Assembly (NCBI RefSeq): GCF_024519455.1
Contig: NZ_JALJRY010000015.1
Coordinates: 62,001 to 126,000 of the forward strand
Length of the DNA stretch: 64,000 bases
Direction of reading: 5' to 3'
Source: Streptomyces sp. STR69
GTDB taxonomy: Bacteria; Actinomycetota; Actinomycetes; Streptomycetales; Streptomycetaceae
Part shown: positions 48,858 through 59,027 of the stretch, piece after piece
Layout of the letters: every line of letters starts with the position of its first letter
Numbering within the stretch: position 1 is the stretch's first letter
Made by a program: the position numbers and the translations under genes
Notes under the pieces: model-generated
What the model was told of the DNA's origin: nothing
The model's database searches: none
Seen by the model: the letters and a program-made list of their open reading frames with translations, nothing else

Positions 48858-49768
48858 AACGCAGTCCCGAAGTGGCGGTGAAACGGAGTTCTGAGGGTGC
48901 GGCGAAGTTCTCTCTGCTACGACGGCTGCCGCCCGCCTGGCGCCGCCCCCTCGCCGTCACCGGTGGCCTGGTCGCCGTGTTCTGGCTGGTGATCGTGGTC
49001 GCCGCCCCGCTGTTCGCCCCGCACGACCCCCTCGCACAGGACCTGCCCCGGCTGGCCGCCCCCGGCTCCGGACACTGGTTCGGCACCGACGAGTTGGGCC
49101 GGGACGTGCTGAGCCGGGTGCTGTACGGCGCCCGGGTCTCCATCCCCCTCGCCCTCCTGCTGGTGACCATGTCCCTGCTGGTCGGCGGGGTGTTGGGAGC
49201 CTGCGCCGGGTTCTTCGGACGGTGGGTGGACGAGACCGTGATGCGGATCGCGGACCTGGTGTTCGCGTTCCCCACCGTCATCCTCGCGATGGTGGTCGCC
49301 GCCGCGCTCGGCGCCAGCCTGCAGAACGCGGTGCTGGCCGTCCTGGTCGTGTCCTGGCCGTCGTACGCACGCGTCACCCGGGGCCTGGTCATGGGCCTGC
49401 GCAACCGCGAATTCGTGCTCAGTGGACGGCTGTTGGGCTTCTCCGCCTGGCGCTCGCTGCGCGTGGACATCCTGCCCAACGTGCTCGGGCCGCTGCTCGT
49501 CCTGGCCACCCTCGACATCGGTACGGCGACCCTGCTGCTGTCCGGGCTGTCCTTCCTGGGGCTCGGTGCGAAGCCGCCGACCGCCGAGTGGGGTGCGATG
49601 GTGGCGGACGGCACCCAGCAGTTCGACAAGTGGTGGATCGGGGTCTTCCCGGGCCTGGCCATCCTCACCGTCGTGCTCGCCTTCAACTTCCTCGGCGACA
49701 CGCTCCGGGACGCCCTCGACCCCGGCACGGCCCGAACCATCGGCGCGGAGAAGGAGCGTGTCGGATGA
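48854..49768 (+). CDS. ABC transporter permease, DppC type
   Basis: A 304-residue DppC/OppC-type permease. A cytosolic N-terminus is followed by a first helix (about 35-55), APHDPLAQDLPRLAAPGSGHWFGTDELGRDVLSRVLYGAR (the family entry), five more helices and the EAA loop NREFVLSGRLLGFSAWRSLRVDILPNVL. GTG 48854 overlaps the upstream stop by four bases. Confidence 0.95.
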   Translation: MKRSPEVAVKRSSEGAAKFSLLRRLPPAWRRPLAVTGGLVAVFWLVIVVAAPLFAPHDPLAQDLPRLAAPGSGHWFGTDELGRDVLSRVLYGARVSIPLALLLVTMSLLVGGVLGACAGFFGRWVDETVMRIADLVFAFPTVILAMVVAAALGASLQNAVLAVLVVSWPSYARVTRGLVMGLRNREFVLSGRLLGFSAWRSLRVDILPNVLGPLLVLATLDIGTATLLLSGLSFLGLGAKPPTAEWGAMVADGTQQFDKWWIGVFPGLAILTVVLAFNFLGDTLRDALDPGTARTIGAEKERVG

Positions 49769-50546
49769 CCACAGGCACTGTGCTGGAGATCAGCGGCCTC
49801 ACCCTCGACCTGGGCGGCCGGCGCATCCTCGGCGGCGTGGACCTCGCGGTGCGGCCGGGGCAGGTGCACGGGCTCGCGGGGGAGAGCGGCTCGGGCAAGA
49901 CCATGACCGGCCTCGCGGCGCTGGGTCTGCTGCCGCCGGGTGCCCGTACCGGTGGCCGGATCGAGCTGGAGGGCACCGACCTGCTGACCCTCGCGCCCCG
50001 TCAACTCGCCGCGCTGCGCGGCCGATCGGTGAGCATGGTGTTCCAGGACCCGTCCACCAGCCTGCACCCGATGCTCAGCATCGGACACCAGCTCACCGAC
50101 CATCTGCGCCACCACCTGAAGCTGAGCCGAAAGGCCGCGAAGGAGCGGGCAGTCGATCTGCTGACGCAGGTCCGAATTCCCAACCCCCTTGAGGCGCTGG
50201 GGCGTTACCCGCACCAGTTCTCCGGTGGAATGCGGCAGCGCATCGCGATCGCCATCGCGCTGGCCTGCGAGCCGAAGGTGCTGATCGCCGACGAGCCGAC
50301 CACCGCGCTCGACGTGACCGTGCAGGCAGGCGTACTGCGGCTGTTGCGCGGCCTGTGCGACGAACTCGGTCTCGCCGTCCTGCTGGTGACCCACGACCTG
50401 GGCGTGATGTCCGCGATCGCCGACGAGGTGAGCGTGATGCGCCACGGCCTCGTCGTCGAGACCGGCCCGCGCGGCCGGGTCCTCACCGAGCCGCGGCACG
50501 AGTACACCCGCCAGCTCCTGGACGCGCTCCCCGGAAGGAGCACCGT

Positions 50547-50550
<4 letters not shown>
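49765..50550 (+). CDS. Peptide ABC transporter ATPase, DppD type
   Basis: A 261-residue ATPase with Walker A GESGSGKT (about 41-48), Q-loop MVFQDPSTSLHP, signature FSGGMRQRIAIA, Walker B VLIADEPTTALD and H-loop THD. The C-terminal PRHEYTRQLLDAL is shorter than in full-length DppD; the iron-sulfur or oligopeptide C-terminal extension is missing. ATG 49765 overlaps the upstream stop by four bases. Confidence 0.95.
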
Positions 50551-51482
<932 letters not shown>

Positions 51483-51560
51483 GCCGTGCCGCACCGGACG
51501 GCCGTCCGCCGGAGCGGGGCACGGCCCTCGCCGACTCCCACGACACCTCACGGAGAACCG

Positions 51561-52703
51561 ATGTCCGACGACGACCACCCCGCCGAACCCGCGCTCCCGC
51601 CCCTCCACCCGGCCGGCCGCCTCCACCGGGCCCGGGAGGCCACGGCCCGGGCCGGTCTGGACGCCCTGCTGATCTCGCCCGGCGCGGATCTGCGCTATCT
51701 GACCGGCTACGACGCCCTGCCGCTGGAGCGGCTGACCTGTCTGGTCCTGCCCGCCGACGACGACCCCTTCCTGCTCGTCCCGGCCCTGGAGGAACCCGCC
51801 GCGCGGGCGTCCCCGGCCGGTGACCTGGGCATCGAGATCACCGGCTGGCAGGAGACCGACGACCCGTACGCGCTCGTCGCGGCCCGGTTGCCCGCGCGGA
51901 CGTCCCGCGTCGGAGTCGACAACCGCATGTGGGCGGAGAAGACCATCGCCTTCCGTGCCGTACTCCCGGGCGCGGAGCAGGAGTTGGCCGGAGGAGTGCT
52001 CAACGAGCTGCGGATGCGCAAGACCCCGCAGGAGGCGGACGCCCTGCGGCGGGCCGGTGCGGCCATCGACCGGGTGCACGCCCGCATGGGGGAGTGGCTG
52101 CGGGCCGGACGCACCGAACGCGAGGTGGGCCGCGACATCGCGGACGCCATCGTCGCCGAGGGGCACGTCCGGGTCGACTTCGTGATCGTCGGCTCCGGTC
52201 CGAACAGCGCCAGCCCGCACCACGAAGTCTCCGACCGCGTGATCCGCCCCGGTGACCCGGTGGTGGTCGACATCGGCGGTACGACCCGGGACGGCTACTG
52301 CTCCGACTCCACGCGCGTATACGCGATCGGCGAGCCGCCCGCCGAGTTCCGCCGTCTCCACGACGTGCTGCTGCGCGCCCAACGCGCCCAGACCGACGCC
52401 GTACGACCGGGTCTGACGGCCGGTCAACTCGACGCCGTGGGACGGGACATCATCACCGACGCCGGATACGGGCCGCACTTCATCCACCGCACCGGGCACG
52501 GCATCGGACTGGAGAGCCACGAGGAGCCGTACATCGTGGCCGGCAACCCGCTCCCGCTCGCGCCCGGCATGGCCTTCTCCGTCGAGCCCGGCATCTATCT
52601 GCCCGGACGGTACGGAGCGCGGATCGAGGACATCGTGATCTGCGCCGAGTCGGGCGGCGAACGTCTCAACCGCAGGCCGCGGGACCTGGTCGTCCTCCCC
52701 TGA
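51561..52703 (+). CDS. M24-family metallopeptidase (Xaa-Pro dipeptidase/aminopeptidase-like)
   Basis: A 380-residue pita-bread metallopeptidase. The N-terminal creatinase-type domain covers about 1-150. The metal ligands are D in VVVDIGGT, D in YCSDSTR, H in RTGHGIGLESHEE, and two E in AFSVEPGIY and ARIEDIV. This set is complete, so the protein is probably active, most likely on X-Pro peptides. It is the gene after the ATPases, so the operon may import peptides and then hydrolyse them. ATG 51561 has CGGAGA five bases upstream. Confidence 0.93.
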   Translation: MSDDDHPAEPALPPLHPAGRLHRAREATARAGLDALLISPGADLRYLTGYDALPLERLTCLVLPADDDPFLLVPALEEPAARASPAGDLGIEITGWQETDDPYALVAARLPARTSRVGVDNRMWAEKTIAFRAVLPGAEQELAGGVLNELRMRKTPQEADALRRAGAAIDRVHARMGEWLRAGRTEREVGRDIADAIVAEGHVRVDFVIVGSGPNSASPHHEVSDRVIRPGDPVVVDIGGTTRDGYCSDSTRVYAIGEPPAEFRRLHDVLLRAQRAQTDAVRPGLTAGQLDAVGRDIITDAGYGPHFIHRTGHGIGLESHEEPYIVAGNPLPLAPGMAFSVEPGIYLPGRYGARIEDIVICAESGGERLNRRPRDLVVLP

Positions 52704-52755
52704 CCGACGCCGCCGGGCGCCCCGCTCCACCAGTCACCCACCCCAAGGATCCGCC

Positions 52756-53229
52756 ATGCCCGCTCCACCGCCCCCCTCCACCCGTCCCGCAGCCGACGGC
52801 GGTGCCCGCCCGGGTGGCGCGCCCGCCGAACTGGCGGAGGTGTGGACGGTGATCACGGGTATGTACGAGGCCTACACCGCGGGCGACCGGGAGCGCATCG
52901 ACGGCTTCCTCGATCCCGAGGCCACCATCTGGGACTCGGCGACCCGCGAACTCATTCGCGGCAGAACGGAGTTGAACCAGGTCCGAGACGGCCGTCCCAC
53001 CTCCGAGGGAGGCCCCGACGAAACCGGCCTCACGGCCTACGACCAAGTCGTCGACGTCTTCGGTGACTTGGCGGTGGCCCGCTACTGGCTGCGGGTCGAC
53101 TACCGCGCGGCACCGCCGGAACTGGCCCGCATCACGGCGGTCCTGCGGCGGGCCCGTCCCGAAGGCCAGTGGCTCGTCGTCCACCTGCACGAGGACATCC
53201 ATGGACAACCGGCGGTCGATGGCGGGTAG
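52756..53229 (+). CDS. NTF2-fold (SnoaL/DUF4440-like) protein
   Basis: A 157-residue protein. A Pro-rich N-terminus precedes the NTF2-like fold from about residue 27: WTVITGMYEAYTAGDRERIDGFLDPEATIWDSATRELIRGR, then a strand region that ends QWLVVHLHEDIH. The His-Glu region near the end is typical of DUF4440 proteins; the activity is unknown. AAGGAT lies seven bases before the ATG. It closes the peptide-transporter operon, 52 bases after the M24 gene. Confidence 0.8.
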   Translation: MPAPPPPSTRPAADGGARPGGAPAELAEVWTVITGMYEAYTAGDRERIDGFLDPEATIWDSATRELIRGRTELNQVRDGRPTSEGGPDETGLTAYDQVVDVFGDLAVARYWLRVDYRAAPPELARITAVLRRARPEGQWLVVHLHEDIHGQPAVDGG

Positions 53230-53339
53230 TTGGCCTGACGTCGACGATCGCACCCCTAGTATGTCGGGTCGGAGCCCGGCCGCGTCGACCTCATGGTGGA
53301 TCCGGTGATCGTCGGTTCCGCTCAAGGAGGACATGTTCC

Positions 53340-54974
53340 GTGCTTTCGCTCGATGGCTCCGACCCCTCGCACATAGGCCGCTACCGTCTGGTCGGCAGAC
53401 TCGGCGAGGGCGGGATGGGGAAGGTGTACCTCGCCCGGTCGCCCGGTGGCCGTCCCGCCGCCGTGAAGGTGATCAACGACCACCTCCGGCACGACGAGCA
53501 CGCCTTGAGCCGGTTCCGCCGCGAGGTGGAGACCCTGGCCACGGTCCGCAGCGCGTACACGGCCTCGCTCATCGACGCGGAGCTCGGCACGCCGCCGTAC
53601 TGGCTGGCCACCGAGTACGTGCCGGGGCCCACGCTGCACGCCGCCGTCGTGACCGGGGGACCGCTGCCCGCGGACCTGGCCCGGGTCATGCTGGCCGCGC
53701 TGGCCGAGGGTCTTGACGCCATCCACGTCCGCGGTGTGTGGCACCGGGACCTCAAGCCGCACAACGTCATCCTCTCCGCCACCGGCCCGCAACTGATCGA
53801 CTTCGGCATCGCCAGGTCCACCGACGCGTCCAACCTCACGCAGGTCGGCAGCGCGATCGGCAGCCCCGGATACATCGCGCCGGAGACCTTCACCGGCGGC
53901 CGGACCGGTCCGGAGGCTGATGTGTTCGCCCTCGGGGCCACCCTGGCGTTCGCCGTCACCGGCCGACCGCCGTACGGGGACGGGCCGTTCGCGGCCGTGT
54001 CCTACCGCTCGGTGCACGGGGAGATCGACCTGCGGGGCGTGGACCCCGGTGTCGCCGAGCTGATCGAGGCCTGCGTGCGGAGCGATCCCGCGCAGCGCCC
54101 CACCCCGCAGCGCATCATCGAACTCGCCCGGGCCGAGGCCGACCTCGTCCACCATCCGGCCTATCAACGCGCCCTCGCCGTGGGCTCGTTGACGGACCGG
54201 CAGCGTGCCGCGACCGTCGCCGACCTCGGGGGCGGCGCGGTCTCCGTGGCTCCGGACGCGGTGACGACCACCCTGGACAGTGCCCGTCAGCCCCGCGCCG
54301 TCACACTCCTCGCACCGGACGCGGACCTCGACACCCTCACGCCGCCGCACCCGCCGGGCACCTACGGTCCTTACCCGCCCGCGCAGCCGGACGGTGGCGG
54401 GACCCGACGCGGGCGCCGCGTGCTGTGGGCCGCCATCGGCGCGGCCTCGCTGGTCGTCGCCGTCACCGGTGCGCTGCTGCTGTCCCACGCCTTCGAGGAC
54501 AAGGACTCCACCTCCGCCCACGCCTCACCGTCCGTGAGTTCCGGCCGGGGCGCCGTGACGTCCGCCAGTCCGTCCGCGAGCGGTGCGACGACGTCTCCCT
54601 CCGCCTCCGCCTCCGCCTCCGGCACGGGCGCGGCCCGCCTGGCCGATGCCGTGGTGGTGAAGCCGCCCTTCACGTTCGACCCCGGGAAGGTTGTGGAGAC
54701 CGTCCGCTCCAAGCTGATCATGCAGACGGACGGCAACCTGGTGCTCTACGACCAGGACGGCACGGCACATTGGGCCAGCCAGACCTCGGGCGAGGGGAAC
54801 ACGGCGGTGTTCCAGGCGGACGGCAACCTGGTGGTCTACAACGCCCAGACGCAGCCGGTGTGGGCGAGCAACACAGGGGGCACCGCCGGGGCGACCCTCA
54901 AGGTGCTGGAGGACGGCAACATGGTCATCGCCACCGACGGCGGGGTCGTATGGCAGACCAATACCGCGCATTGA
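53340..54974 (+). CDS. Membrane Ser/Thr protein kinase with extracellular bulb-type lectin domain
   Basis: A 544-residue kinase of the Hanks type. The kinase domain (about 10-270) has GxGxxG (GRLGEGGMG), the ATP lysine K43, HRDLKPHN with D137, and the metal DFG with D154; the APE motif is present. A proline-rich segment leads to one transmembrane helix (363-385), then a Ser/Thr/Ala linker. The extracellular part (about 455-544) has three Q-x-D-x-N-x-V-x-Y-like motifs (QTDGNLVLYDQDG, QADGNLVVYN, LEDGNMVI) of bulb lectins, which bind mannose. GTG 53340 has AAGGAGG nine bases upstream. The domain pair suggests a kinase sensing glycan ligands. Confidence 0.92.
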   Translation: MLSLDGSDPSHIGRYRLVGRLGEGGMGKVYLARSPGGRPAAVKVINDHLRHDEHALSRFRREVETLATVRSAYTASLIDAELGTPPYWLATEYVPGPTLHAAVVTGGPLPADLARVMLAALAEGLDAIHVRGVWHRDLKPHNVILSATGPQLIDFGIARSTDASNLTQVGSAIGSPGYIAPETFTGGRTGPEADVFALGATLAFAVTGRPPYGDGPFAAVSYRSVHGEIDLRGVDPGVAELIEACVRSDPAQRPTPQRIIELARAEADLVHHPAYQRALAVGSLTDRQRAATVADLGGGAVSVAPDAVTTTLDSARQPRAVTLLAPDADLDTLTPPHPPGTYGPYPPAQPDGGGTRRGRRVLWAAIGAASLVVAVTGALLLSHAFEDKDSTSAHASPSVSSGRGAVTSASPSASGATTSPSASASASGTGAARLADAVVVKPPFTFDPGKVVETVRSKLIMQTDGNLVLYDQDGTAHWASQTSGEGNTAVFQADGNLVVYNAQTQPVWASNTGGTAGATLKVLEDGNMVIATDGGVVWQTNTAH

Positions 54975-54995
54975 CAGCACGGTAGGTCCGAAGGC

Positions 54996-55784
54996 TCAGG
55001 GGATCCGCGCGACCGCCGCGTAGATCCCGCTGCCCTCCGGGGTCTCGCCCGGTGTCGGAGGGTTCCATTCCGTCGCCGTGACCAGGCCGGGCGGCACCAG
55101 GTCGAGGCCGTCGAAGAAGCGGGCGACCTCCGGGCGGGTGCGGAAGCCGAGCTTGATGCCGCCCTTGGCGTACTCGGCGGTGACCTGCGCCGCCAGTTCG
55201 GGGTAGAGGTCGGACGCGGCGTGCGACAGGACCAGACAGCTGCCGGACGGCATGGTGGCGACGAGGTCGCGGACGATGCCGTGGGCGTCCTGCTCGTCCG
55301 GGATGAAGTGCATCAGCGCGATCAGCGAGAGGGCGATCGGGCGGTCGAAGTCCAGGACGTGGCGGGCGTGTTCGACGATGGCCTCGGGCTCGCGCACATC
55401 GGCCTGGATGTAGTCGGTGACCCCGTCGGGGTGGCTGACCAGCAGCGCCTCGGCATGGCGCAGCACGATCGGGTCGTTGTCGGTGTAGACGACCTTCGCG
55501 GACGGCACGGTCCGCTGGACGATCTGGTGCAGGTTGGGCGCGGTGGGGATGCCCGTGCCGATGTCCAGGAACTGGTCGATGCCCCGGCCGGCCAGCCAGG
55601 TCGCCGCGCGGTGCATGAACTGACGGTTCTGCCGGGCCGCGTCCTTCGCCTCCGGCGGCAGTTTCTCCCCGACGGCCTCGTCGACCGGGTAGTTGTCCTT
55701 GCCGCCCAGCAGCCAGTCGTAGACCCGTGCGGGATGTGCCCTGCCGGTGTCGATCTGCGGTGCCGACTGGGGGTCGGTCGTCAT
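54996..55784 (-). CDS. DUF574-type SAM-dependent methyltransferase
   Basis: A 262-residue class I methyltransferase. It begins DTGRAHPARVYDWLLGGKDNYPVDEAVG, the mark of the actinobacterial DUF574/Methyltransf_19 family, with motif I FLDIGTGIPT at about 80 and VVYTDNDPIV at about 105. The family has members in natural product and uncharacterised roles; no substrate is known here. GGAG lies five bases before the ATG. It is convergent with the kinase gene by 21 bases. Confidence 0.92.
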   Translation of the reverse strand: MTTDPQSAPQIDTGRAHPARVYDWLLGGKDNYPVDEAVGEKLPPEAKDAARQNRQFMHRAATWLAGRGIDQFLDIGTGIPTAPNLHQIVQRTVPSAKVVYTDNDPIVLRHAEALLVSHPDGVTDYIQADVREPEAIVEHARHVLDFDRPIALSLIALMHFIPDEQDAHGIVRDLVATMPSGSCLVLSHAASDLYPELAAQVTAEYAKGGIKLGFRTRPEVARFFDGLDLVPPGLVTATEWNPPTPGETPEGSGIYAAVARIP

Positions 55785-55934
55785 GGCAACTCCATCGTGC
55801 CGAGTGGACGGATCGGGCCGAGCTCTCGATCATCGTACTCGGGACGGTCATGTGGCCTGTGGGGGAGGGGAGTTGGCCCGGACGAGCCGGTCACCGGCAG
55901 TGCGGAGCCGGCCCGGTGACCACCGCCACGGACG

Positions 55935-57299
55935 TCACTGCTCCCGCAGGTCCTTGACCCGGCGGATCTTGCCCACCGAGCGCTCCAGCGTCTCGGGGTC
56001 GACGATCTCCACGTCCACGGTCACGCCCACACCGTCCTTGACGCCCTTGCCGATCGCCGCCGCCGCGGCCGTCCGCTGCTCGGGGTCGGCGCCGGGGCGG
56101 GCCTCGGCGCGGACCGTCATGTGGTCCATCCGGCCGCGGCGGGTCAGCTGGATCGTGAAGTGCGGGGCGACGGCGGGGGTGCGCAGGATGATCTCCTCGA
56201 TCTGACTCGGGAAGACGTTCACCCCGCGCAGGATGATCATGTCGTCGCAGCGGCCGGTGATCTTCTCGATCCGCCGGAACCCCGGGCGGGCCGTGCCGGG
56301 CAGCAGCCGGGTCAGGTCGCGGGTGCGGTAGCGGATGATCGGCAGCGCCTCCTTGGTGAGGGAGGTGAAGACGAGTTCGCCGCTGTCGCCGTCGGGCAGT
56401 ACCTCGTCGGTGAACGGGTCGACGACCTCCGGGAAGAAGTGGTCCTCCCACACATGCAGGCCGTCCTTGGTCTCCACGCACTCCTGCGCCACACCGGGGC
56501 CGATCACCTCCGACAGGCCGTAGATGTCGACCGCGTGGATGTCCATGCGCTCCTCGATCTCGCGGCGCATCTCTTCCGTCCACGGCTCGGCGCCGAAGAT
56601 GCCCACCTTGAGGGAGCTGGTGCGCGGGTCGATGCCCTGGCGCTCGAACTCGTCGAGAAGGGTGAGCATGTAGGACGGGGTGACCATGATGATCTCGGGC
56701 TCGAAGTCCTGGATGATCTGCACCTGACGGGCCGTCATGCCGCCGGACGCGGGGATCACGGTGCAGCCCGCGCGCTCGGCGCCGTAGTGCGCGCCCAGGC
56801 CGCCGGTGAACAACCCGTAGCCGTACGACACATGGACCTTGTGACCGGGACGGCCGCCGGCCGCGCGGATCGAACGGGCCACCACGCCCGCCCACATGGA
56901 GAGGTCGTTCTCCGTGTAGCCGACGACCGTGGGGCGGCCGGTGGTGCCGCTGGAGGCGTGGACACGGCGGACCTGGTCCATGGGGACGGCGAACATGCCG
57001 AAGGGGTAGGTGTCCCGCAGGTCGGCCTTGGTGGTGAAGGGGAACCGGGCCAGATCCTCAAGGGTGCGGCAGTCACCGGGTTTGACCCCGGCCTCGTCGA
57101 ACTTGCGGTGGTACAGCTCCACGTTGTCGTACGCGTGCCGCAACGTGGCCTGGAGCAGGCCGAGTTGGTGCGCGCACAGCTCCTCGCGGGTGAGTCGCTC
57201 GGCGGCGTCCAGCAGCCCTTCGGGGAGCGGCTCGCCCAGGCGCGGGCTCGCCGGCGCCGAAGCCGGTGCGGTCACCCGGGCCGTCGGGTCGCTGCTCAT
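55935..57299 (-). CDS. paaK: Phenylacetate-CoA ligase
   Basis: A 454-residue AMP-forming CoA ligase. It shows the short N-terminal GTTGRPTVVGYT P-loop (SSGTTGRPTVVGY) and an ATP motif with DIYGLSEVIGPG, then FRRIEKITGRCDDMIILRGVNVFPSQIEE, where the RGVN(V)FP stretch is PaaK's own. It activates phenylacetate with CoA and ATP as the first step of the cluster's pathway. The PaaI gene precedes it with a four-base overlap, so the two are co-translated. AGGAG is eight bases upstream of the ATG. Confidence 0.95.
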   Translation of the reverse strand: MSSDPTARVTAPASAPASPRLGEPLPEGLLDAAERLTREELCAHQLGLLQATLRHAYDNVELYHRKFDEAGVKPGDCRTLEDLARFPFTTKADLRDTYPFGMFAVPMDQVRRVHASSGTTGRPTVVGYTENDLSMWAGVVARSIRAAGGRPGHKVHVSYGYGLFTGGLGAHYGAERAGCTVIPASGGMTARQVQIIQDFEPEIIMVTPSYMLTLLDEFERQGIDPRTSSLKVGIFGAEPWTEEMRREIEERMDIHAVDIYGLSEVIGPGVAQECVETKDGLHVWEDHFFPEVVDPFTDEVLPDGDSGELVFTSLTKEALPIIRYRTRDLTRLLPGTARPGFRRIEKITGRCDDMIILRGVNVFPSQIEEIILRTPAVAPHFTIQLTRRGRMDHMTVRAEARPGADPEQRTAAAAAIGKGVKDGVGVTVDVEIVDPETLERSVGKIRRVKDLREQ

Positions 57300-57727
57300 G
57301 GAGACTCCTTCGTCCTCGTGCCGTTGATACTGCGGCTCCGTCCCCGGAACTCCGCGATCACCTGGTCGCTGCGCTCCACGCGCACGTCGTAGATGCCGCT
57401 GCGGCCGAACCGGGTGCGCTCGCGCGCGGTCGCCACCAGGACGTCGCCCTCGTGCGCCGGGGCGACGAAGTCGATGTCGGCCGCGGCGGCCACGGTCACC
57501 GGGCCGTGGCCGTTGCAGGCACAGGCGAAGGCGGAGTCGGCGAACAGGAAGAGATAGCCGCCGTGGGCGGTCCCGTGTCCGTTGACCATGGCCGGGGTCA
57601 CGGTCATACGCAGCACGGCGGTCCCTTCGCCGTGTTCGACGAGCTCGATACCAAGAGCCCGGGACGCCTCGTCCGCGGCGAACATCTTCTCCGTGGGACC
57701 GGGGGCCGTGTTCGTGGCCTGCGTCAT
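57296..57727 (-). CDS. paaI: Phenylacetyl-CoA-pathway thioesterase
   Basis: A 143-residue hotdog thioesterase. It has PAMVNGHGTAHGGYLFLFADSAFACACNGHG, where the NGHGTAHGG loop carries the active-site residues of the PaaI family, and ATARERTRFGRSGIYDVRV after it. PaaI hydrolyses blocked CoA intermediates. The ATG ending at 57727 is chosen by AAGGTGG upstream. It overlaps paaK and shares the divergent promoter region with the thiolase gene. Confidence 0.93.
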   Translation of the reverse strand: MTQATNTAPGPTEKMFAADEASRALGIELVEHGEGTAVLRMTVTPAMVNGHGTAHGGYLFLFADSAFACACNGHGPVTVAAAADIDFVAPAHEGDVLVATARERTRFGRSGIYDVRVERSDQVIAEFRGRSRSINGTRTKESP

Positions 57728-57738
57728 TTTCCACCACC

Positions 57739-57809
57739 TTGTGGACCGACCGAACATTCGGTTAGCGTGCGGCACGGCCAAGTAATCCAGCATCACCACT
57801 GCCTGTCAA
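57739..57809. promoter_or_regulatory. Divergent paaI / thiolase promoters with shared operator
   Basis: On the plus strand TTGTGG (57739-57744) and TAGCGT (57763-57768) give a promoter with an 18-base spacer. The operator ACCGACC-N5-TTCGGTT (57745-57763) sits in that spacer. On the minus strand TTGACA (57809-57804), an 18-base spacer and TTACTT (57785-57780) drive paaI-paaK, with the start of transcription near the operator. One repressor could close both promoters. Confidence 0.65.
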
Positions 57810-57821
57810 GAGGTGGAACGC

Positions 57822-59027
57822 ATGCCCCAGACCAGCTCCGAGCCGTCCTCCGACGAGGTCTATCTGATCGACGGGGCCCGCACCCCGCAGGGCCGCTACG
57901 GCGGCGCCCTGGCCTCCGTGCGGCCCGACGACCTCGCGGCGCTGGTCGTCGGCGAGGCGGTCCGCCGTGCCGGGATTCCGGCCGAAGAGGTGGACGAGGT
58001 GATCCTCGGCGCCGCCAACCAGGCCGGCGAGGACAACCGCGACGTGGCCCGTATGGCCGTCCTGCTGGCCGGGCTGCCGCACACCGTGCCCGGCTACACC
58101 GTCAACCGGCTCTGCGCCTCGGGACTGACCGCCGTGGCCTCGGCCGCCCAGGCGATACGCGCCGGAGAGGCGGACCTCGTCGTCGCCGGCGGGGTCGAGT
58201 CGATGACCCGCGCGCCGTGGGTGATGGCCAAGCCCGGCACCCCGTGGGCCAAACCGGGGGAGGTGCACGACACCTCGCTGGGCTGGCGCTTCACCAACCC
58301 GCGCTTCGCCGCCCAGGACACCCTGTCCATGGGCGAGACGGCCGAGGAGGTCGCCGCGCTCGACGGCATCACCCGCGCCGACTCCGACGCCTTCGCGCTG
58401 CGCAGCCATCAACGGGCCGTCGCCGCACAGGAGTCGGGCCACTTCGACCGGGAGATCGTGCCGGTCGCGGTGAAGGACGGCGAGGTGACCCGCGATGAGG
58501 GCCCGCGTCCCGGCACCACGCTGGAGAAGCTCGGCTCCCTGCGCACCATCTTCCGCGACGGCGGCATCAGCACCGCCGGCTCCTCCTCACCGCTGTCCGA
58601 CGGCGCCGCCGCCCTGGTGGTCGCGAGCGGGGCGGCGGTTCGGCGCCACGGGCTCACCCCCAGGGCCCGGATCGTCACCTCCGCCTCGGCCGGAGTGCGG
58701 CCCCACCTCATGGGGCTGGGCCCGGTACCCGCCACCGAGAAGGCGCTCGCCCGCGCCGGATGGGGGACCGGTGACCTGGACGCCGTAGAACTGAACGAGG
58801 CCTTCGCCGCCCAGGCGCTCGCGGTCACGCGCCGCCTCAAGCTGGACGAGGAGAAGGTCAACGCAGACGGCGGTGCCATCGCCCTCGGCCATCCTCTCGG
58901 GTGCTCCGGTGCCCGTATCTTGCTCACGCTGCTCGGCCGTCTGGAGCGGGAGGATGCCCAGCGGGGCCTGGCCACGCTGTGCGTCGGCGTCGGCCAGGGT
59001 GTCGCGATGCTCGTGGAGCGGGTGTGA
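57822..59027 (+). CDS. paaJ: Acetyl-CoA acyltransferase (thiolase), PaaJ-type
   Basis: A 401-residue thiolase. It has the nucleophile cysteine in NRLCASGLTAVA (about 90), the ELNEAFAAQALAV region and the GGAIALGHPLGCSGAR histidine and second cysteine near the end. In this pathway it cleaves 3-oxoadipyl-CoA to succinyl-CoA and acetyl-CoA, or 2,3-didehydroadipyl intermediates. Sequence alone does not separate PaaJ from a general thiolase. ATG 57822 has GAGGTGG upstream. The next gene overlaps it by four bases. Confidence 0.88.
   Translation: MPQTSSEPSSDEVYLIDGARTPQGRYGGALASVRPDDLAALVVGEAVRRAGIPAEEVDEVILGAANQAGEDNRDVARMAVLLAGLPHTVPGYTVNRLCASGLTAVASAAQAIRAGEADLVVAGGVESMTRAPWVMAKPGTPWAKPGEVHDTSLGWRFTNPRFAAQDTLSMGETAEEVAALDGITRADSDAFALRSHQRAVAAQESGHFDREIVPVAVKDGEVTRDEGPRPGTTLEKLGSLRTIFRDGGISTAGSSSPLSDGAAALVVASGAAVRRHGLTPRARIVTSASAGVRPHLMGLGPVPATEKALARAGWGTGDLDAVELNEAFAAQALAVTRRLKLDEEKVNADGGAIALGHPLGCSGARILLTLLGRLEREDAQRGLATLCVGVGQGVAMLVERV

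Noticed and set aside
57300..57737. An extension of paaK upstream to 57737
   Set aside because: It overlaps the clearly coded paaI gene; ATG ending at 57299 has a good ribosome site and the family N-terminus.
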